A stretch of 64,000 nt of DNA from Wenjunlia tyrosinilytica (GTDB taxonomy: Bacteria > Actinomycetota > Actinomycetes > Streptomycetales > Streptomycetaceae): contig NZ_BMMS01000034.1 in assembly GCF_014646055.1 (NCBI RefSeq), positions 1-64,000 of the forward strand, written 5' to 3'. Each line of letters begins with the position of its first letter. Within the stretch, counting starts at the first letter, position 1. Both the position numbers and the translations under genes were made by a program. Below, piece after piece: positions 17,777 through 25,711 of the stretch. The notes below the pieces were generated by a model. It worked only from the letters and a program-made list of their open reading frames with translations, was not told the origin of the DNA and ran no database searches.

Positions 17777-18173
17777 CCCTCAAATCCCTTTTGTGCTGCG
17801 CGAATGCGCGAGGAACATCAGACTTTAGGGTGCCGGTGGCTACCCGCGCGGGCGAATGAGCAAACTCCCCCCGTAAGAACCGTGTGAGCTTTCCCACGCA
17901 ACGGAGAATTGCGTCCGCACGTCCGGCTCGGGCAGGGTGTGGGTTCTGTCAGGCCCCGCGTACGGCAGTGATTACGGCGCCTCCTGAGGCGTCAGAGCAC
18001 TACGCCAGAACTGAAGATGGATGCGCCGTACGCCGCCCGAGCACCATGCGACCCCTTCCCCGGGGACCGCACCGGGCCCGTGCCTTCCGTGACCACTGCC
18101 AAGGGAGGGCCAGCGCCAGGGGCACGATTTCGGCCGCGCGGTCACCACGCGGCCGGTGCTGGAAGGAACGCAT
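17777..18173 (+). promoter_or_regulatory. Long leader before the transglycosylase gene
   Basis: Nearly 400 bases with no supported gene. It contains a small perfect hairpin cgcctc-ct-gaggcg near 17980 and a 7-bp inverted repeat ggccgcg/cgcggcc (about 18131-18155) just before the ribosome site ggaagga. Cell-wall hydrolase genes of Streptomyces often have structured leaders, including c-di-AMP riboswitches, but I do not see the conserved bases of that riboswitch here. Confidence 0.35.
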
Positions 18174-18878
18174 GTGACTCGGATCTCGGTCCGGGGATTC
18201 GCCGTGGCATCCGCCACCGCGGTCACCGCTGTCGGTGCCGTCGTTGGTGTCGCCGCAGGCAACGAGCAGGGAGACACGCAGCCGTCCGCCGAGGCGGCCG
18301 GCGCCACTCTCCTCGCCGACATACCCAGCGGGCAGCATGCCCAGCAGGTCTCCGCCAACTTCGGTCAGCAGGCGCAGGCGCAGTCCGACGCCGCCGACGC
18401 GGCGGCGAAGAGGACCGCTCAGGACGCCGCCCGCAAGAAGGCCGCAAAGGACGCGGCCGACAAGAAGGCCGCGGCCGACCTCGCCAAGAAGAAGAAGGCC
18501 GAGGCCGCCCGTCTGGCCAAGGAGCGCGCGAGCCGCGACGAGTCGCGTCCGCCGGTCGTCGTCCCCAAGTCGACCGGCGGCAGCTACACGGTGGCCCAGG
18601 TCCAGGCGATGGCCCGCCAGATGGTCGGCAGCGGCCAGTACTCCTGCTTCAGCAACATCGTCAGCCGTGAGAGCGGCTGGAACTACCACGCCACCAACGC
18701 CTCCTCGGGCGCCTACGGTCTGGTGCAGGCGCTCCCGGGCTCGAAGATGGCCTCCGCCGGGGCGGACTGGCAGACCAACCCCGCGACCCAGATCAAGTGG
18801 GGCCTGAACTACATGAACAGCCGCTACGGCAGCCCCTGCGGCGCCTGGTCGTTCTGGCAGGCCAACCACTGGTACTAG
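18174..18878 (+). CDS. Secreted transglycosylase-like protein with coiled Ala/Lys linker
   Basis: A 234-residue secreted wall-lytic protein. It has a signal peptide (hydrophobic core about residues 10-30), a long Ala/Lys/Asp-rich helical linker (about 75-125) and a C-terminal SLT/lysozyme-like domain with the catalytic-Glu motif IVSRESGWNYHATN, then SSGAYGLVQALPGSKMAS and WGLNYMNSRYG. It probably cleaves peptidoglycan glycan strands. The GTG start is fixed by ggaagga six bases upstream. It is followed by two strong terminator hairpins, so it is monocistronic. Confidence 0.88.
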   Translation: MTRISVRGFAVASATAVTAVGAVVGVAAGNEQGDTQPSAEAAGATLLADIPSGQHAQQVSANFGQQAQAQSDAADAAAKRTAQDAARKKAAKDAADKKAAADLAKKKKAEAARLAKERASRDESRPPVVVPKSTGGSYTVAQVQAMARQMVGSGQYSCFSNIVSRESGWNYHATNASSGAYGLVQALPGSKMASAGADWQTNPATQIKWGLNYMNSRYGSPCGAWSFWQANHWY

Positions 18879-18886
18879 GAGCCCCC

Positions 18887-18973
18887 GGCTCCGGGAGTGC
18901 CTGACTCCGGAGCCCTCGGTACCGAAGCAACGAAGCAGCCCCCGCCGGCGTCCTTGTCGGTCGGGGGCTGTTT
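18887..18973 (+). terminator. Tandem intrinsic terminators
   Basis: The first hairpin pairs ggctccgg (18887-18894) with ccggagcc (18907-18914). The second has a stem cagcccccg with cgggggctg (18936-18944 and 18962-18970) and ends in TTT, the best factor-independent terminator in this part of the window. Confidence 0.8.
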
Positions 18974-19068
18974 CGCGTTCGGATCGCGTGTGAACGCGGC
19001 GATGCCTGGAATGAGCGGCTGAGGTAGCGTCTAGGCCGTTGTTGCTTTGGAAGGGTAGAGATCGCGTC

Positions 19069-20412
19069 ATGTCCCGATTGCACGAGTGGGGCGCGGGATG
19101 GGTTGATGCCCTGTCCAGGCTCTCCGGGCGGCTGGCCGAAAGCCGCGCGGAACGACAGCAGGAACTCGAGCGGGAGGAACTCGCCGACCGTCCCGAGCCG
19201 GTGGCGGCCCCGCACGCCGGACCCGCCGCCAAGTCCGTCCCCGACCCCGTGGCCATGGTGCCGTGGGGCATGCGGGTCGCCACCGAGGTCGCCTGGCGGC
19301 TGCTGGTGCTCGCCGGTGCCGTCTGGGTGCTGATGCGGATCATCAGCGAGGTGCGGCTGGTGGTGCTGGCCTTCTCCGCCGCCCTGCTGATCACCGCCCT
19401 CCTCCAGCCGACCGTCTCCTGGCTCAAACGGCTCGGCCTCCCGCGCGGCCTCGCGACCGCCGTCACGTTCCTCACCGGCTTCGTCATCATGGGACTGGTC
19501 GGCTGGTTCGTGGTCTGGCAGGTCATGGAGAACGTCGACAATCTGTCCAACCAGGTCCAGCACGGCATCGAGGACCTCAAGCAGTGGCTTCTCGACAGTC
19601 CCTTCCATGTGACCGAGAAGCAGATCAACGACATCGCGAAGAACCTCAGCGACGCCATCGGGCACAACACCGAGGCGCTGACCTCGGCCGGGCTCCAGGG
19701 TGTCACCGTCGTCGTCGAGGCCCTGACCGGCATCCTGCTCACCGCGTTCTGCACGCTGTTCCTGCTCTACGACGGCAAGCGGATCTGGCGCTGGGTGCTC
19801 AAACTCTTCCCGCACGCCGCCCGTGAGGGCCTCACCGGGGCCGGACCCCGGGTGTGGGCGACGCTGACCGGCTATGTGCGCGGCACGGTGATAGTGGCGC
19901 TGATCGACGCGGTCTTCATCGGCGTCGGCCTCTTCCTGCTCGATGTGCCGATGGCGGTGCCGCTCGCCGTCATCATCTTCCTCGGGGCGTTCATCCCGCT
20001 CGTGGGCGCGGTGGCCTCGGGGGCGCTGGCCTGTGTGGTGGCCCTGGTCACCGAGGGCCCGTTCACGGCGCTGATGGTCCTGATCGTCGTGCTGGCGGTG
20101 CAGCAGATCGAGGGCCACATCCTCCAGCCGTTCATCCTCGGCCGGGCGGTGCGGGTGCATCCGCTGGCCGTGGTCCTCGCGGTCGCCTGCGGCTCGCTGA
20201 TCGCCGGGATCGGCGGCGCGGTGGTGGCCGTGCCGCTGGTGGCGGTCCTCAACACCCTGGTGGGCTATCTGCGCTCCCGCGGCCGTGAGGAGGTGCTCGC
20301 GACCACGGGCGGGCAGCCCGGCGCGGCGGCCGTGACGATCGCGGCCGAGCCCGCCCTGCGGCCCGACGCCGGGCCGAGGCCGGAAGACCTGCGGGAGCCC
20401 GGCAACGCCTGA
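19069..20412 (+). CDS. AI-2E family (TqsA/PerM-type) transporter
   Basis: A 447-residue membrane protein of the AI-2 exporter superfamily. A charged cytosolic N-terminus of about 65 residues is followed by three hydrophobic segments, an amphipathic helical domain (about 160-215), and four or five more segments. Family motifs are LTAFCTLFLLYDGKRI, PLAVIIFLGAFIPLVGA and QQIEGHILQPFILGRAV. Substrate unknown; family members include AI-2 exporters and Na+/H+ antiporters. The ATG has only a weak ribosome site (gggtagag). It converges on the ahpD remnant across a perfect 12-bp stem hairpin. Confidence 0.9.
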   Translation: MSRLHEWGAGWVDALSRLSGRLAESRAERQQELEREELADRPEPVAAPHAGPAAKSVPDPVAMVPWGMRVATEVAWRLLVLAGAVWVLMRIISEVRLVVLAFSAALLITALLQPTVSWLKRLGLPRGLATAVTFLTGFVIMGLVGWFVVWQVMENVDNLSNQVQHGIEDLKQWLLDSPFHVTEKQINDIAKNLSDAIGHNTEALTSAGLQGVTVVVEALTGILLTAFCTLFLLYDGKRIWRWVLKLFPHAAREGLTGAGPRVWATLTGYVRGTVIVALIDAVFIGVGLFLLDVPMAVPLAVIIFLGAFIPLVGAVASGALACVVALVTEGPFTALMVLIVVLAVQQIEGHILQPFILGRAVRVHPLAVVLAVACGSLIAGIGGAVVAVPLVAVLNTLVGYLRSRGREEVLATTGGQPGAAAVTIAAEPALRPDAGPRPEDLREPGNA

Positions 20413-20434
20413 CGCGGCCGCGCCGCGTCAGGCG
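20406..20434. terminator. Bidirectional terminator hairpin
   Basis: A perfect 12-bp stem, cgcctgacgcgg with its complement, and a five-base loop. It contains the stop of the AI-2E-type gene and the stop of the opposing ahpD remnant, so it probably served both. Confidence 0.7.
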
Positions 20435-20604
20435 CCCAGGGACCGTCGGGCATTGCCCAGGACGGCTTCGGCGTCGAGCGTGATGCCGACGGCCCGGACG
20501 ACCGAGGCGATCTTGAACGCCTCCTGGAGGGTCTCCCGCCGCACACCCGCCTTGCGCGGCACCCGCTCTTTCGACTCCAGGCACATCCCTCAGCCGCTGC
20601 CGAC
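20428..20604 (-). pseudogene. ahpD: 3' remnant of alkyl hydroperoxide reductase AhpD
   Basis: The minus strand encodes 52 clean residues from MCLESKERVP through RETLQEAFKIAS to LDAEAVLGNA, matching the last third of AhpD, which supplies electrons to AhpC through a CxxC pair. Normal AhpD has about 175 residues. The second Cys of the pair is present. Two codons before the ATG, where the first catalytic Cys of GCGMC belongs, the codon is TGA (20590-20592). Further upstream the homology fades. In other Streptomyces ahpC-ahpD is divergent from oxyR; here ahpC and most of ahpD are missing although oxyR is next door. No functional product is likely. Confidence 0.82.
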
Positions 20605-20669
20605 CCCCGTGAGCCGGCCGTCGTGCCGCCCCGTCGCCTCCGCCGACGCCCGGCAGGATGACGCTGCGC

Positions 20670-20712
20670 ATTGATCGGGGCAATCGCTATGATCCAAAGT
20701 GTTGATCGGAGG
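20670..20712 (+). promoter_or_regulatory. Residual oxyR-ahpC control region
   Basis: Contains two copies of ttgatcgg (20671-20678 and 20702-20709) flanking an ATCG/GATC-rich partly symmetric stretch, then the ggagg ribosome site of oxyR (20708-20712). This is where the shared OxyR-regulated promoter of a divergent oxyR-ahpCD locus should lie. The operator assignment is inferred from context. Confidence 0.4.
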
Positions 20713-20717
20713 TCCCT

Positions 20718-21653
20718 GTCAGTTCGCCCGCACAACCCGCACTCGGGCAGCTGCGCGCCTTCTCCGCGGTCGCCGAACATCTGCACTTCAGGGAGGCTGC
20801 GTCCGTCATCGGCATGAGCCGGCCCGCTCTGCCGGGGGCGGTGGCCGCGCTCGAGGAGACGCTCGGAACCCAGCTGGTCGAGCGCACCACCCGCAAGGTA
20901 CTGCTCACCTCGGCAGGGATACGTCTGGCGGCGAGGGCACAGGCGGTCCTGGAAAGCGTCGGAGAACTCATGGACGAGGCCGAAGCGGTCAGGGCGCCGC
21001 TCACCGGAGTGCTCCGGTTCGGCGTCATCCCCACCGTGGCCCCCTACCTCCTGCCCACCGTGCTGCGGCTGGTGCACGACCGCTACCCGGAGCTGGAACT
21101 CCAAGTCCACGAGGAACAGACCGCTTCCCTGCTCGACGGCCTCGGCCAGGGCCGGCTCGATCTCCTCCTGCTCGCGGTGCCCCTGCACGCACCGGGTGTC
21201 ACCGAGCTGCCGCTGTTCTCCGAGGACTTCGTCCTGGTCACTCCGCGGATGCACCCCCTCGCCGGGCGTGGTGACCTGCCCCGTGAGGTGCTGCGCGACC
21301 TGGACCTGCTCCTGCTGGAGGAGGGCCACTGCCTGCGCGACCAGGCACTCGACGTCTGCCGTGAAGCGGGCAGGGCGCTCGAAGCCCCGGCCACGACGAG
21401 CGCGGCAGGACTGTCCACCCTCGTACAGCTCGTCGCCGGCGGCCTCGGGGTGACCCTGCTGCCGCGCACCGCGCTGAAGGTGGAGACGGGGCGCAGCGGA
21501 CGGCTGTCCACGGCCCACTTCCGCGACCCGGCGCCGGAGCGGCGCATCGCTCTCGCGATGCGGTCCGGCGTGGCCCGGCAGGAGGAGTTCGCCGCCTTCG
21601 CCGGGGCGCTGCGCGAGCGGCTGCGCCCGCTGCCGGTGCGCATCGAGGAGTAG
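20718..21653 (+). CDS. oxyR: OxyR-type LysR regulator, probably impaired (no standard start codon)
   Basis: Hydrogen-peroxide sensor of the LysR family. The sensing cysteines are intact in EEGHCLRDQALDVC, and the effector domain (IPTVAPYLLPTVLRL, GLSTLVQLVAGGLGVTLLP) is complete. The natural N-terminus SSPAQPALGQLRAFSAVAEH is preceded, six bases after ggagg, by GTC where GTG is expected. No ATG, GTG or TTG lies in frame between the upstream stop at 20703 and an internal ATG at 20814, which falls in the HTH recognition helix. That helix reads SRPALPG where OxyR proteins have SQPxLSG, so a proline has entered it. Translation from 20814 would give about 279 residues without half the HTH. Confidence 0.8.
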   Translation, partial: VSSPAQPALGQLRAFSAVAEHLHFREAASVIGMSRPALPGAVAALEETLGTQLVERTTRKVLLTSAGIRLAARAQAVLESVGELMDEAEAVRAPLTGVLRFGVIPTVAPYLLPTVLRLVHDRYPELELQVHEEQTASLLDGLGQGRLDLLLLAVPLHAPGVTELPLFSEDFVLVTPRMHPLAGRGDLPREVLRDLDLLLLEEGHCLRDQALDVCREAGRALEAPATTSAAGLSTLVQLVAGGLGVTLLPRTALKVETGRSGRLSTAHFRDPAPERRIALAMRSGVARQEEFAAFAGALRERLRPLPVRIEE

Positions 21654-21676
21654 GGGAAGGGGTTCGCGGGAACGCG

Positions 21677-21720
21677 GCAGCCCCGGGCACGGAGGGGGGA
21701 GTCACGTGCCGCGGGGCTGC
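21677..21720 (+). terminator. Hairpin after oxyR
   Basis: gcagccccg-ggcacg (21677-21691) pairs with cgtgcc-gcggggctgc (21705-21720) with one bulged base. Likely terminator of oxyR. Confidence 0.55.
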
Positions 21721-21758
21721 GCTCCGGATCCGGGGGCCACCTTCGGGGGAGGAAGGGG

Positions 21759-21850
21759 TCAGCCGCCGTTCGCCTTGGCGGCGATCCGGTCACCGACCTT
21801 GTCGTCGATGTTCCTCCAATACTCCAAGGCCCTCTCGAGAACGGGTCGAG
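21759..21850 (-). pseudogene. C-terminal remnant of a catalase
   Basis: The minus strand reads TRPVLERALEYWRNIDDKVG followed by DRIAAKANGG and a stop, the typical C-terminal helix of small-subunit Streptomyces catalases (VLxRAxEYWRNVD...GDRI). Only about 30 codons are recognisable; upstream the reading frame merges with the end of the phosphatase gene and no heme domain exists nearby. I take it as the tail of a deleted catalase gene next to oxyR. Confidence 0.65.
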
Positions 21851-21902
21851 TCGCCCCGTTCCGCGGCGGGCACCCGGAATCCCCGGTGCCCCTGGCATCC
21901 CG

Positions 21903-24032
21903 TCAATCCGGCTTCCGGTCCTCCGGCCGGGACGGGAGCGTATGCTCGAACCAGACGACCTTGCCCGTGCTCAGCCTCGTGGCGCCCCACCGCTTCGCCA
22001 CCCGGCTCACCAGATAGAGTCCGCGGCCGTCCTCGTCGCTGGGTGCGGCATGCCGCATCCGGGGCAGTTGCGGAGCGTCGTCGCCCACCTCGCAGCGCAG
22101 CACATCCGTCCGCAGCAGGCGCAAGGTGATCGGCCGCTCGGCGAAGCGCACGGCGTTGGTCACCACCTCGCTGACCAGGAGTTCGGTGGCGTCGATCAGC
22201 TCGGGCAGGTCCCACCGGCGCAGCGCCCGGCGCACGAGACGGCGGGCCCGTCCCGCCGTCTGCGGGTGCGGCTCCAGGAACCAGTACGCGACATCCTGAG
22301 GCGGTATCCCCTCGAACCGGGCCGCGAGCAGGGCCACGTCGTCGTCGCGGTCACCGGGGCCGAGGACGTCCAGGGCCTCGTCGCACAGCGGTTCGAGCGG
22401 TGGATCGGAGATCGCCCCGGCAGCGGCGGCGAGCCGGTCGCGCAGCTGCTCCACCCCGGTCCACACGTCCCGGGAGCGCGATTCGACCAGGCCGTCGGTG
22501 TAGAGCACGAGGGTGGCGCCCGCGGGCGCGGGCAGCTCCACCGACTCGAAGGCGACCCCGCCGACCCCGATCGGCGCCCCCGCGGGGAGCCGCAGCACCT
22601 CGGCGCGGCCGTCGCGGTGGAGCAGGACGGGCGGGACATGTCCCGCGTTCGCCAGCAGGAGCCGGTGCGCCACGGGGTCGTAGACGGCGTACAGGCAGGT
22701 GGCCATGCGGTCGCTTCCGAGCCGCTGCGCCTGCTCGTCGAGGTGGTACAGGACCTCCTCGGGCGGCAGGTCGAGCATGGCCAGCGTCTGCACGGTCGTG
22801 CGCAGCTGCCCCATGATCGCCGCCGAGGTCATGGAGTGGCCCATGACGTCTCCGACGACGAGCGCGACCCGGTTGCCCGGAAGCGGTATCGAGTCGTACC
22901 AGTCGCCGCCGACGCGGGCGGTCTCCGCGGCGGGCAGATAGCGGTGGGCGAGGCGGACCCCGGTGGGTTGGGGCAGGGAGGTGGGCAGCATCGCCCGCTG
23001 GAGGGCGTCGGCGATGTACGCCTCACGGCCGTAGAGGACCGCCTTGTCGACACCGAGGGCGGTGTGCGTGGCGAGCTGGGCGGCCACGAGCAGGTCGTCG
23101 GGCTGGTAGCCCGCGCGGTCGGGGCCGCGCACGAGGAGCACGGTGCCCAGGACGCTGCGGCGTCCGCGCAGGGGAGCCAGGATGACCCGGGAGCCCGTGG
23201 GCAGGACCTGGGGAGCGGCGGGGCCCAGGAGCTCGTTGAGTGCCTGCGCGTGCCGGCCGCCGTCGGCGAAGACCGGGCGGCCCTCGCGGAGGATCTCGGT
23301 CAGCGGCCCGTTGGGGTCCAAATGGATCGGTTCCGCGCGCCCGGGCCCGTCGATCCGGTCGGTGAGCAGCGGTGTCGCGGCCCCGTCCACCCCCTGCGGG
23401 ACGCGGTCGGTGCGGCGCAGCCGCAGCACGACCGGGCCGACCGGACGGTACTGGCCCACCGGCAGCGGGTCGCGAAGGTAGACGACGACCGAGTCGGCGA
23501 AGACGGGCACACAGGCGCGGCAGACCCCGTGCAGGGTCGCGTCGAGGTCCAGTCCGCGTCCGATGCGCCGGGCGGCGGCGTCGAGGTAGCGCAGGCGGTC
23601 GCGCTCACGGGCGAGAACGGGGTGCTCGGCGGGGCCCTCGGCGACCGTGTGCGGCGTTAGGCCGTCCGGGTGATCCGCGGGACCCACCCCGCCCCGGCGG
23701 CCCGTGTCGCGCTCGGTGAGGTGCTCCGCACCGTGCTCGAACGTACGTTCGAGTCCGGGCTCGGTGGCGCACTCGGCTGCCCGCTCGCCCAGCCGCTCGC
23801 CAAGTGGCTCGGCGGACCGGTCGCCGCCCCGCTCCGGGGAGCGGTCGGCAGCCCTGTCCGGGGGCCTGTCCCCGGGGCGAGGCGCCCCGGCTCCCGCGGT
23901 CGGGCGTCGGGCGGCGAAGCCCTCCAGGGGACGCGGCCCCGTCGCCTCGGCGTCTGCCTGAGCGCCGTGCCCCGCGGGGTGAACGGCGAGTCTGCCGGGG
24001 CGTTCGTGGGGGAGGTGGTGCTGATCCGTCAC
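21903..24032 (-). CDS. SpoIIE-type PP2C phosphatase with GAF and anti-sigma ATPase domains
   Basis: A multidomain signalling protein of about 709 residues. A disordered Asp/Glu/Arg/Pro-rich N-terminus (about 1-150) is followed by a GAF sensor domain (about 165-345), a SpoIIE/RsbU phosphatase domain (about 365-575, with RVGGDWYDSIPLPGNRVALV, VGDVMGHS and VLYTDGLVE), and a GHKL ATPase domain (about 590-705, with ELLVSEVVTNAVRFA and DEDGRGLYLVSRVAKRWG). It can both dephosphorylate an anti-anti-sigma factor and bind a sigma partner. The start is uncertain: GTG at 24032 clears the upstream methyltransferase, while the frame is open to 24143. Confidence 0.85.
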   Translation of the reverse strand: MTDQHHLPHERPGRLAVHPAGHGAQADAEATGPRPLEGFAARRPTAGAGAPRPGDRPPDRAADRSPERGGDRSAEPLGERLGERAAECATEPGLERTFEHGAEHLTERDTGRRGGVGPADHPDGLTPHTVAEGPAEHPVLARERDRLRYLDAAARRIGRGLDLDATLHGVCRACVPVFADSVVVYLRDPLPVGQYRPVGPVVLRLRRTDRVPQGVDGAATPLLTDRIDGPGRAEPIHLDPNGPLTEILREGRPVFADGGRHAQALNELLGPAAPQVLPTGSRVILAPLRGRRSVLGTVLLVRGPDRAGYQPDDLLVAAQLATHTALGVDKAVLYGREAYIADALQRAMLPTSLPQPTGVRLAHRYLPAAETARVGGDWYDSIPLPGNRVALVVGDVMGHSMTSAAIMGQLRTTVQTLAMLDLPPEEVLYHLDEQAQRLGSDRMATCLYAVYDPVAHRLLLANAGHVPPVLLHRDGRAEVLRLPAGAPIGVGGVAFESVELPAPAGATLVLYTDGLVESRSRDVWTGVEQLRDRLAAAAGAISDPPLEPLCDEALDVLGPGDRDDDVALLAARFEGIPPQDVAYWFLEPHPQTAGRARRLVRRALRRWDLPELIDATELLVSEVVTNAVRFAERPITLRLLRTDVLRCEVGDDAPQLPRMRHAAPSDEDGRGLYLVSRVAKRWGATRLSTGKVVWFEHTLPSRPEDRKPD

Positions 24033-24078
24033 GGCTGTGCCGATCCATCCGAATGGTGCGCTGCTGTTCGAGGTCGCA

Positions 24079-24735
24079 CTACTTCCTTCTGCAGTGCAGG
24101 AACAGTTCCTCTTCCGGGGGTACGTCCGAACTCGCTGGTGCATACGTGTACGAGGATCCTCCGAGGACCTCGAATCCGGCTTCCTCGACGAGCTTGTGCA
24201 GGTCCTCGCGAAGATATCCGGTCACTCTGATGGTGTTGCCGATGAACGGGATGGAGAAGTCGTCGAGATCCGCCTCCACCATCCCGAGGGCGAAGAGCCC
24301 TCCGGGGTTCAGCAGGTCGTGGCACAGTCGCAGAGCGTGGGGGATCTCCGCGCGCGGGAGCATGAGTATCGAGAAGAACGCCGCGACCGCGTCGAAGCGT
24401 CCGATGTCCAGCGGTCCCGCCGGAGCCAGATCGGCGAGGTCCGCGTGGTGGAAGGTGGCGTCCGGGACGTTCCGCCCGGAGAGCTCGATCATCTTTCGCG
24501 ACAGGTCGACGCCGACGACCTCGTGGCCCGCCTCGGCGAGCTGCAGTGCCGTCGGCAGGCCCGTGCCGCATCCGAGGTCGAGCAGACGGGACCCGGCGGG
24601 CAGGTTCTTCAGCAGCCACTCGCCCGCCGCGATCTGGCCCTCCTTGTGCGGGAACGCCTCGTCGTAGCGATCGCCTATCGCGTCGAACGCCTCGGCCTGC
24701 CCGGTACGGTCGCGCCTGACGTCTGCGTAACTCAA
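24079..24735 (-). CDS. Class I SAM-dependent methyltransferase
   Basis: A 218-residue methyltransferase with a Rossmann fold. Motif I is LLDLGCGTGLPTALQLAEAG, the acidic residue ending beta-2 is in VVGVDLSRKMI, and motif IV is in the FDAVAAFFSILMLPR region. The cap over the substrate pocket is DFSIPFIGNTIRVTGY. The substrate is unknown. The start used is TTG with no clear ribosome site, so the true start may differ slightly. It lies 46 bases upstream of the phosphatase in the same direction, and the two could be co-transcribed. Confidence 0.83.
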   Translation of the reverse strand: MSYADVRRDRTGQAEAFDAIGDRYDEAFPHKEGQIAAGEWLLKNLPAGSRLLDLGCGTGLPTALQLAEAGHEVVGVDLSRKMIELSGRNVPDATFHHADLADLAPAGPLDIGRFDAVAAFFSILMLPRAEIPHALRLCHDLLNPGGLFALGMVEADLDDFSIPFIGNTIRVTGYLREDLHKLVEEAGFEVLGGSSYTYAPASSDVPPEEELFLHCRRK

Positions 24736-24874
24736 AGGAGTGTGCCGTCCCTTCGCACGGGTCCGCCTTCTCCATGACGCACACCCGAGTGGCTCTGTGT
24801 CAAACCCTGACCAGGACCATGGGAATTGCTCTTGGGAACGACGGGCGATTCTGCGTTTGATTACCCCATACCCA

Positions 24875-24914
24875 CCGTGACCCTACTGGGCTACCTCCGT
24901 AGCCAAGGTCACGG
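24875..24914. other. Nested palindrome (cruciform-like element)
   Basis: ccgtgacc (24875-24882) pairs with ggtcacgg (24907-24914); inside it ggctac (24889-24894) pairs with gtagcc (24899-24904) around a four-base loop. The surrounding DNA is locally less GC-rich. It ends six bases before the stop of the DUF402 gene, so it may be its terminator. Confidence 0.6.
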
Positions 24915-24919
24915 AATCA

Positions 24920-25606
24920 TCAAGAAAAACGGGCGTCCGGAGCCCGGTCCCAGTCGTCCGGAAGGGCCGGCGTGGCCCAGGACGGGTTCGGTCGCCAGTG
25001 CTCCCAGCCGTCGCGGAACGGCCAGCCCCAGGCCTGGACCTCCCGGACGGCGCTCAGCCCCGCGGCCCTGATCCGCTCGGCCTGCTGATCGCCGATCAGC
25101 CCGGCCTCACGGGCCGCCGCGAACTCGTCCTCGTCCTTCCACTCCCACGAGCGATCGGGGTAGACGGCGACATCGAGCACATGGTCCTCCGAGTCGATGC
25201 CGCCCGCCCAGCGCACGCGCGGCTCCTCGAGGTTGACGTACCAGTTGCGCAGCCGCCATCCCCGGTCCCAGAACAGCCAGACCGACCACGGGTCACCGGG
25301 CCGGGCGAGCTTGAGCACCCCGGTGCCGAACCATGTGGACCGCCGTACGTCACGGGGTTTGCGGAAGCGGGTGGCCAGCGGTTCACGGGCGATCTCGGAG
25401 CCGTCGTGGAGCACGGGCCGGATGCACTCGGTCCCCGCGGCCAGCCATACGGCGAGCATCTCGGCGTCGTCGCGGACCACGGTCACCGGGCGGCACAGGT
25501 GGAACCGCTCGGTCGCGTTGCCCCGGTACCGCCACAGCACCGTCTCCCCGGGCGCCCAATGGCCCGCGGCCTGGTCTCCTTGTGCGCGCACTGTTTCCGC
25601 CGTCAT
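24920..25606 (-). CDS. DUF402 family protein
   Basis: A 228-residue DUF402 protein. The central domain shows WSVWLFWDRGWRLRNWYVNL and EEPRVRWAGGIDSEDHVLDV, with the aspartates and glutamate that bind metal in family members such as nucleoside di/triphosphate phosphatases (FomD, NtdP types). The C-terminal part is Trp-rich and specific to actinobacteria. The ATG has a weak ribosome site. A phosphatase activity is plausible from the family, but the substrate cannot be read here. Confidence 0.83.
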   Translation of the reverse strand: MTAETVRAQGDQAAGHWAPGETVLWRYRGNATERFHLCRPVTVVRDDAEMLAVWLAAGTECIRPVLHDGSEIAREPLATRFRKPRDVRRSTWFGTGVLKLARPGDPWSVWLFWDRGWRLRNWYVNLEEPRVRWAGGIDSEDHVLDVAVYPDRSWEWKDEDEFAAAREAGLIGDQQAERIRAAGLSAVREVQAWGWPFRDGWEHWRPNPSWATPALPDDWDRAPDARFS

Positions 25607-25711
25607 GGACAGATCTTAGAGGTGTCGCGCTCGAGCTTCGCCGATATGCGAAACAAATACGGCGCAAATGCGACTGTCGGCGCGTCAATTCACGCCCTCG
25701 ACTCAAATGCG

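Noticed and set aside
17777-18173. ydaO/c-di-AMP riboswitch
   Set aside because: The conserved core bases I know for this class are not found.
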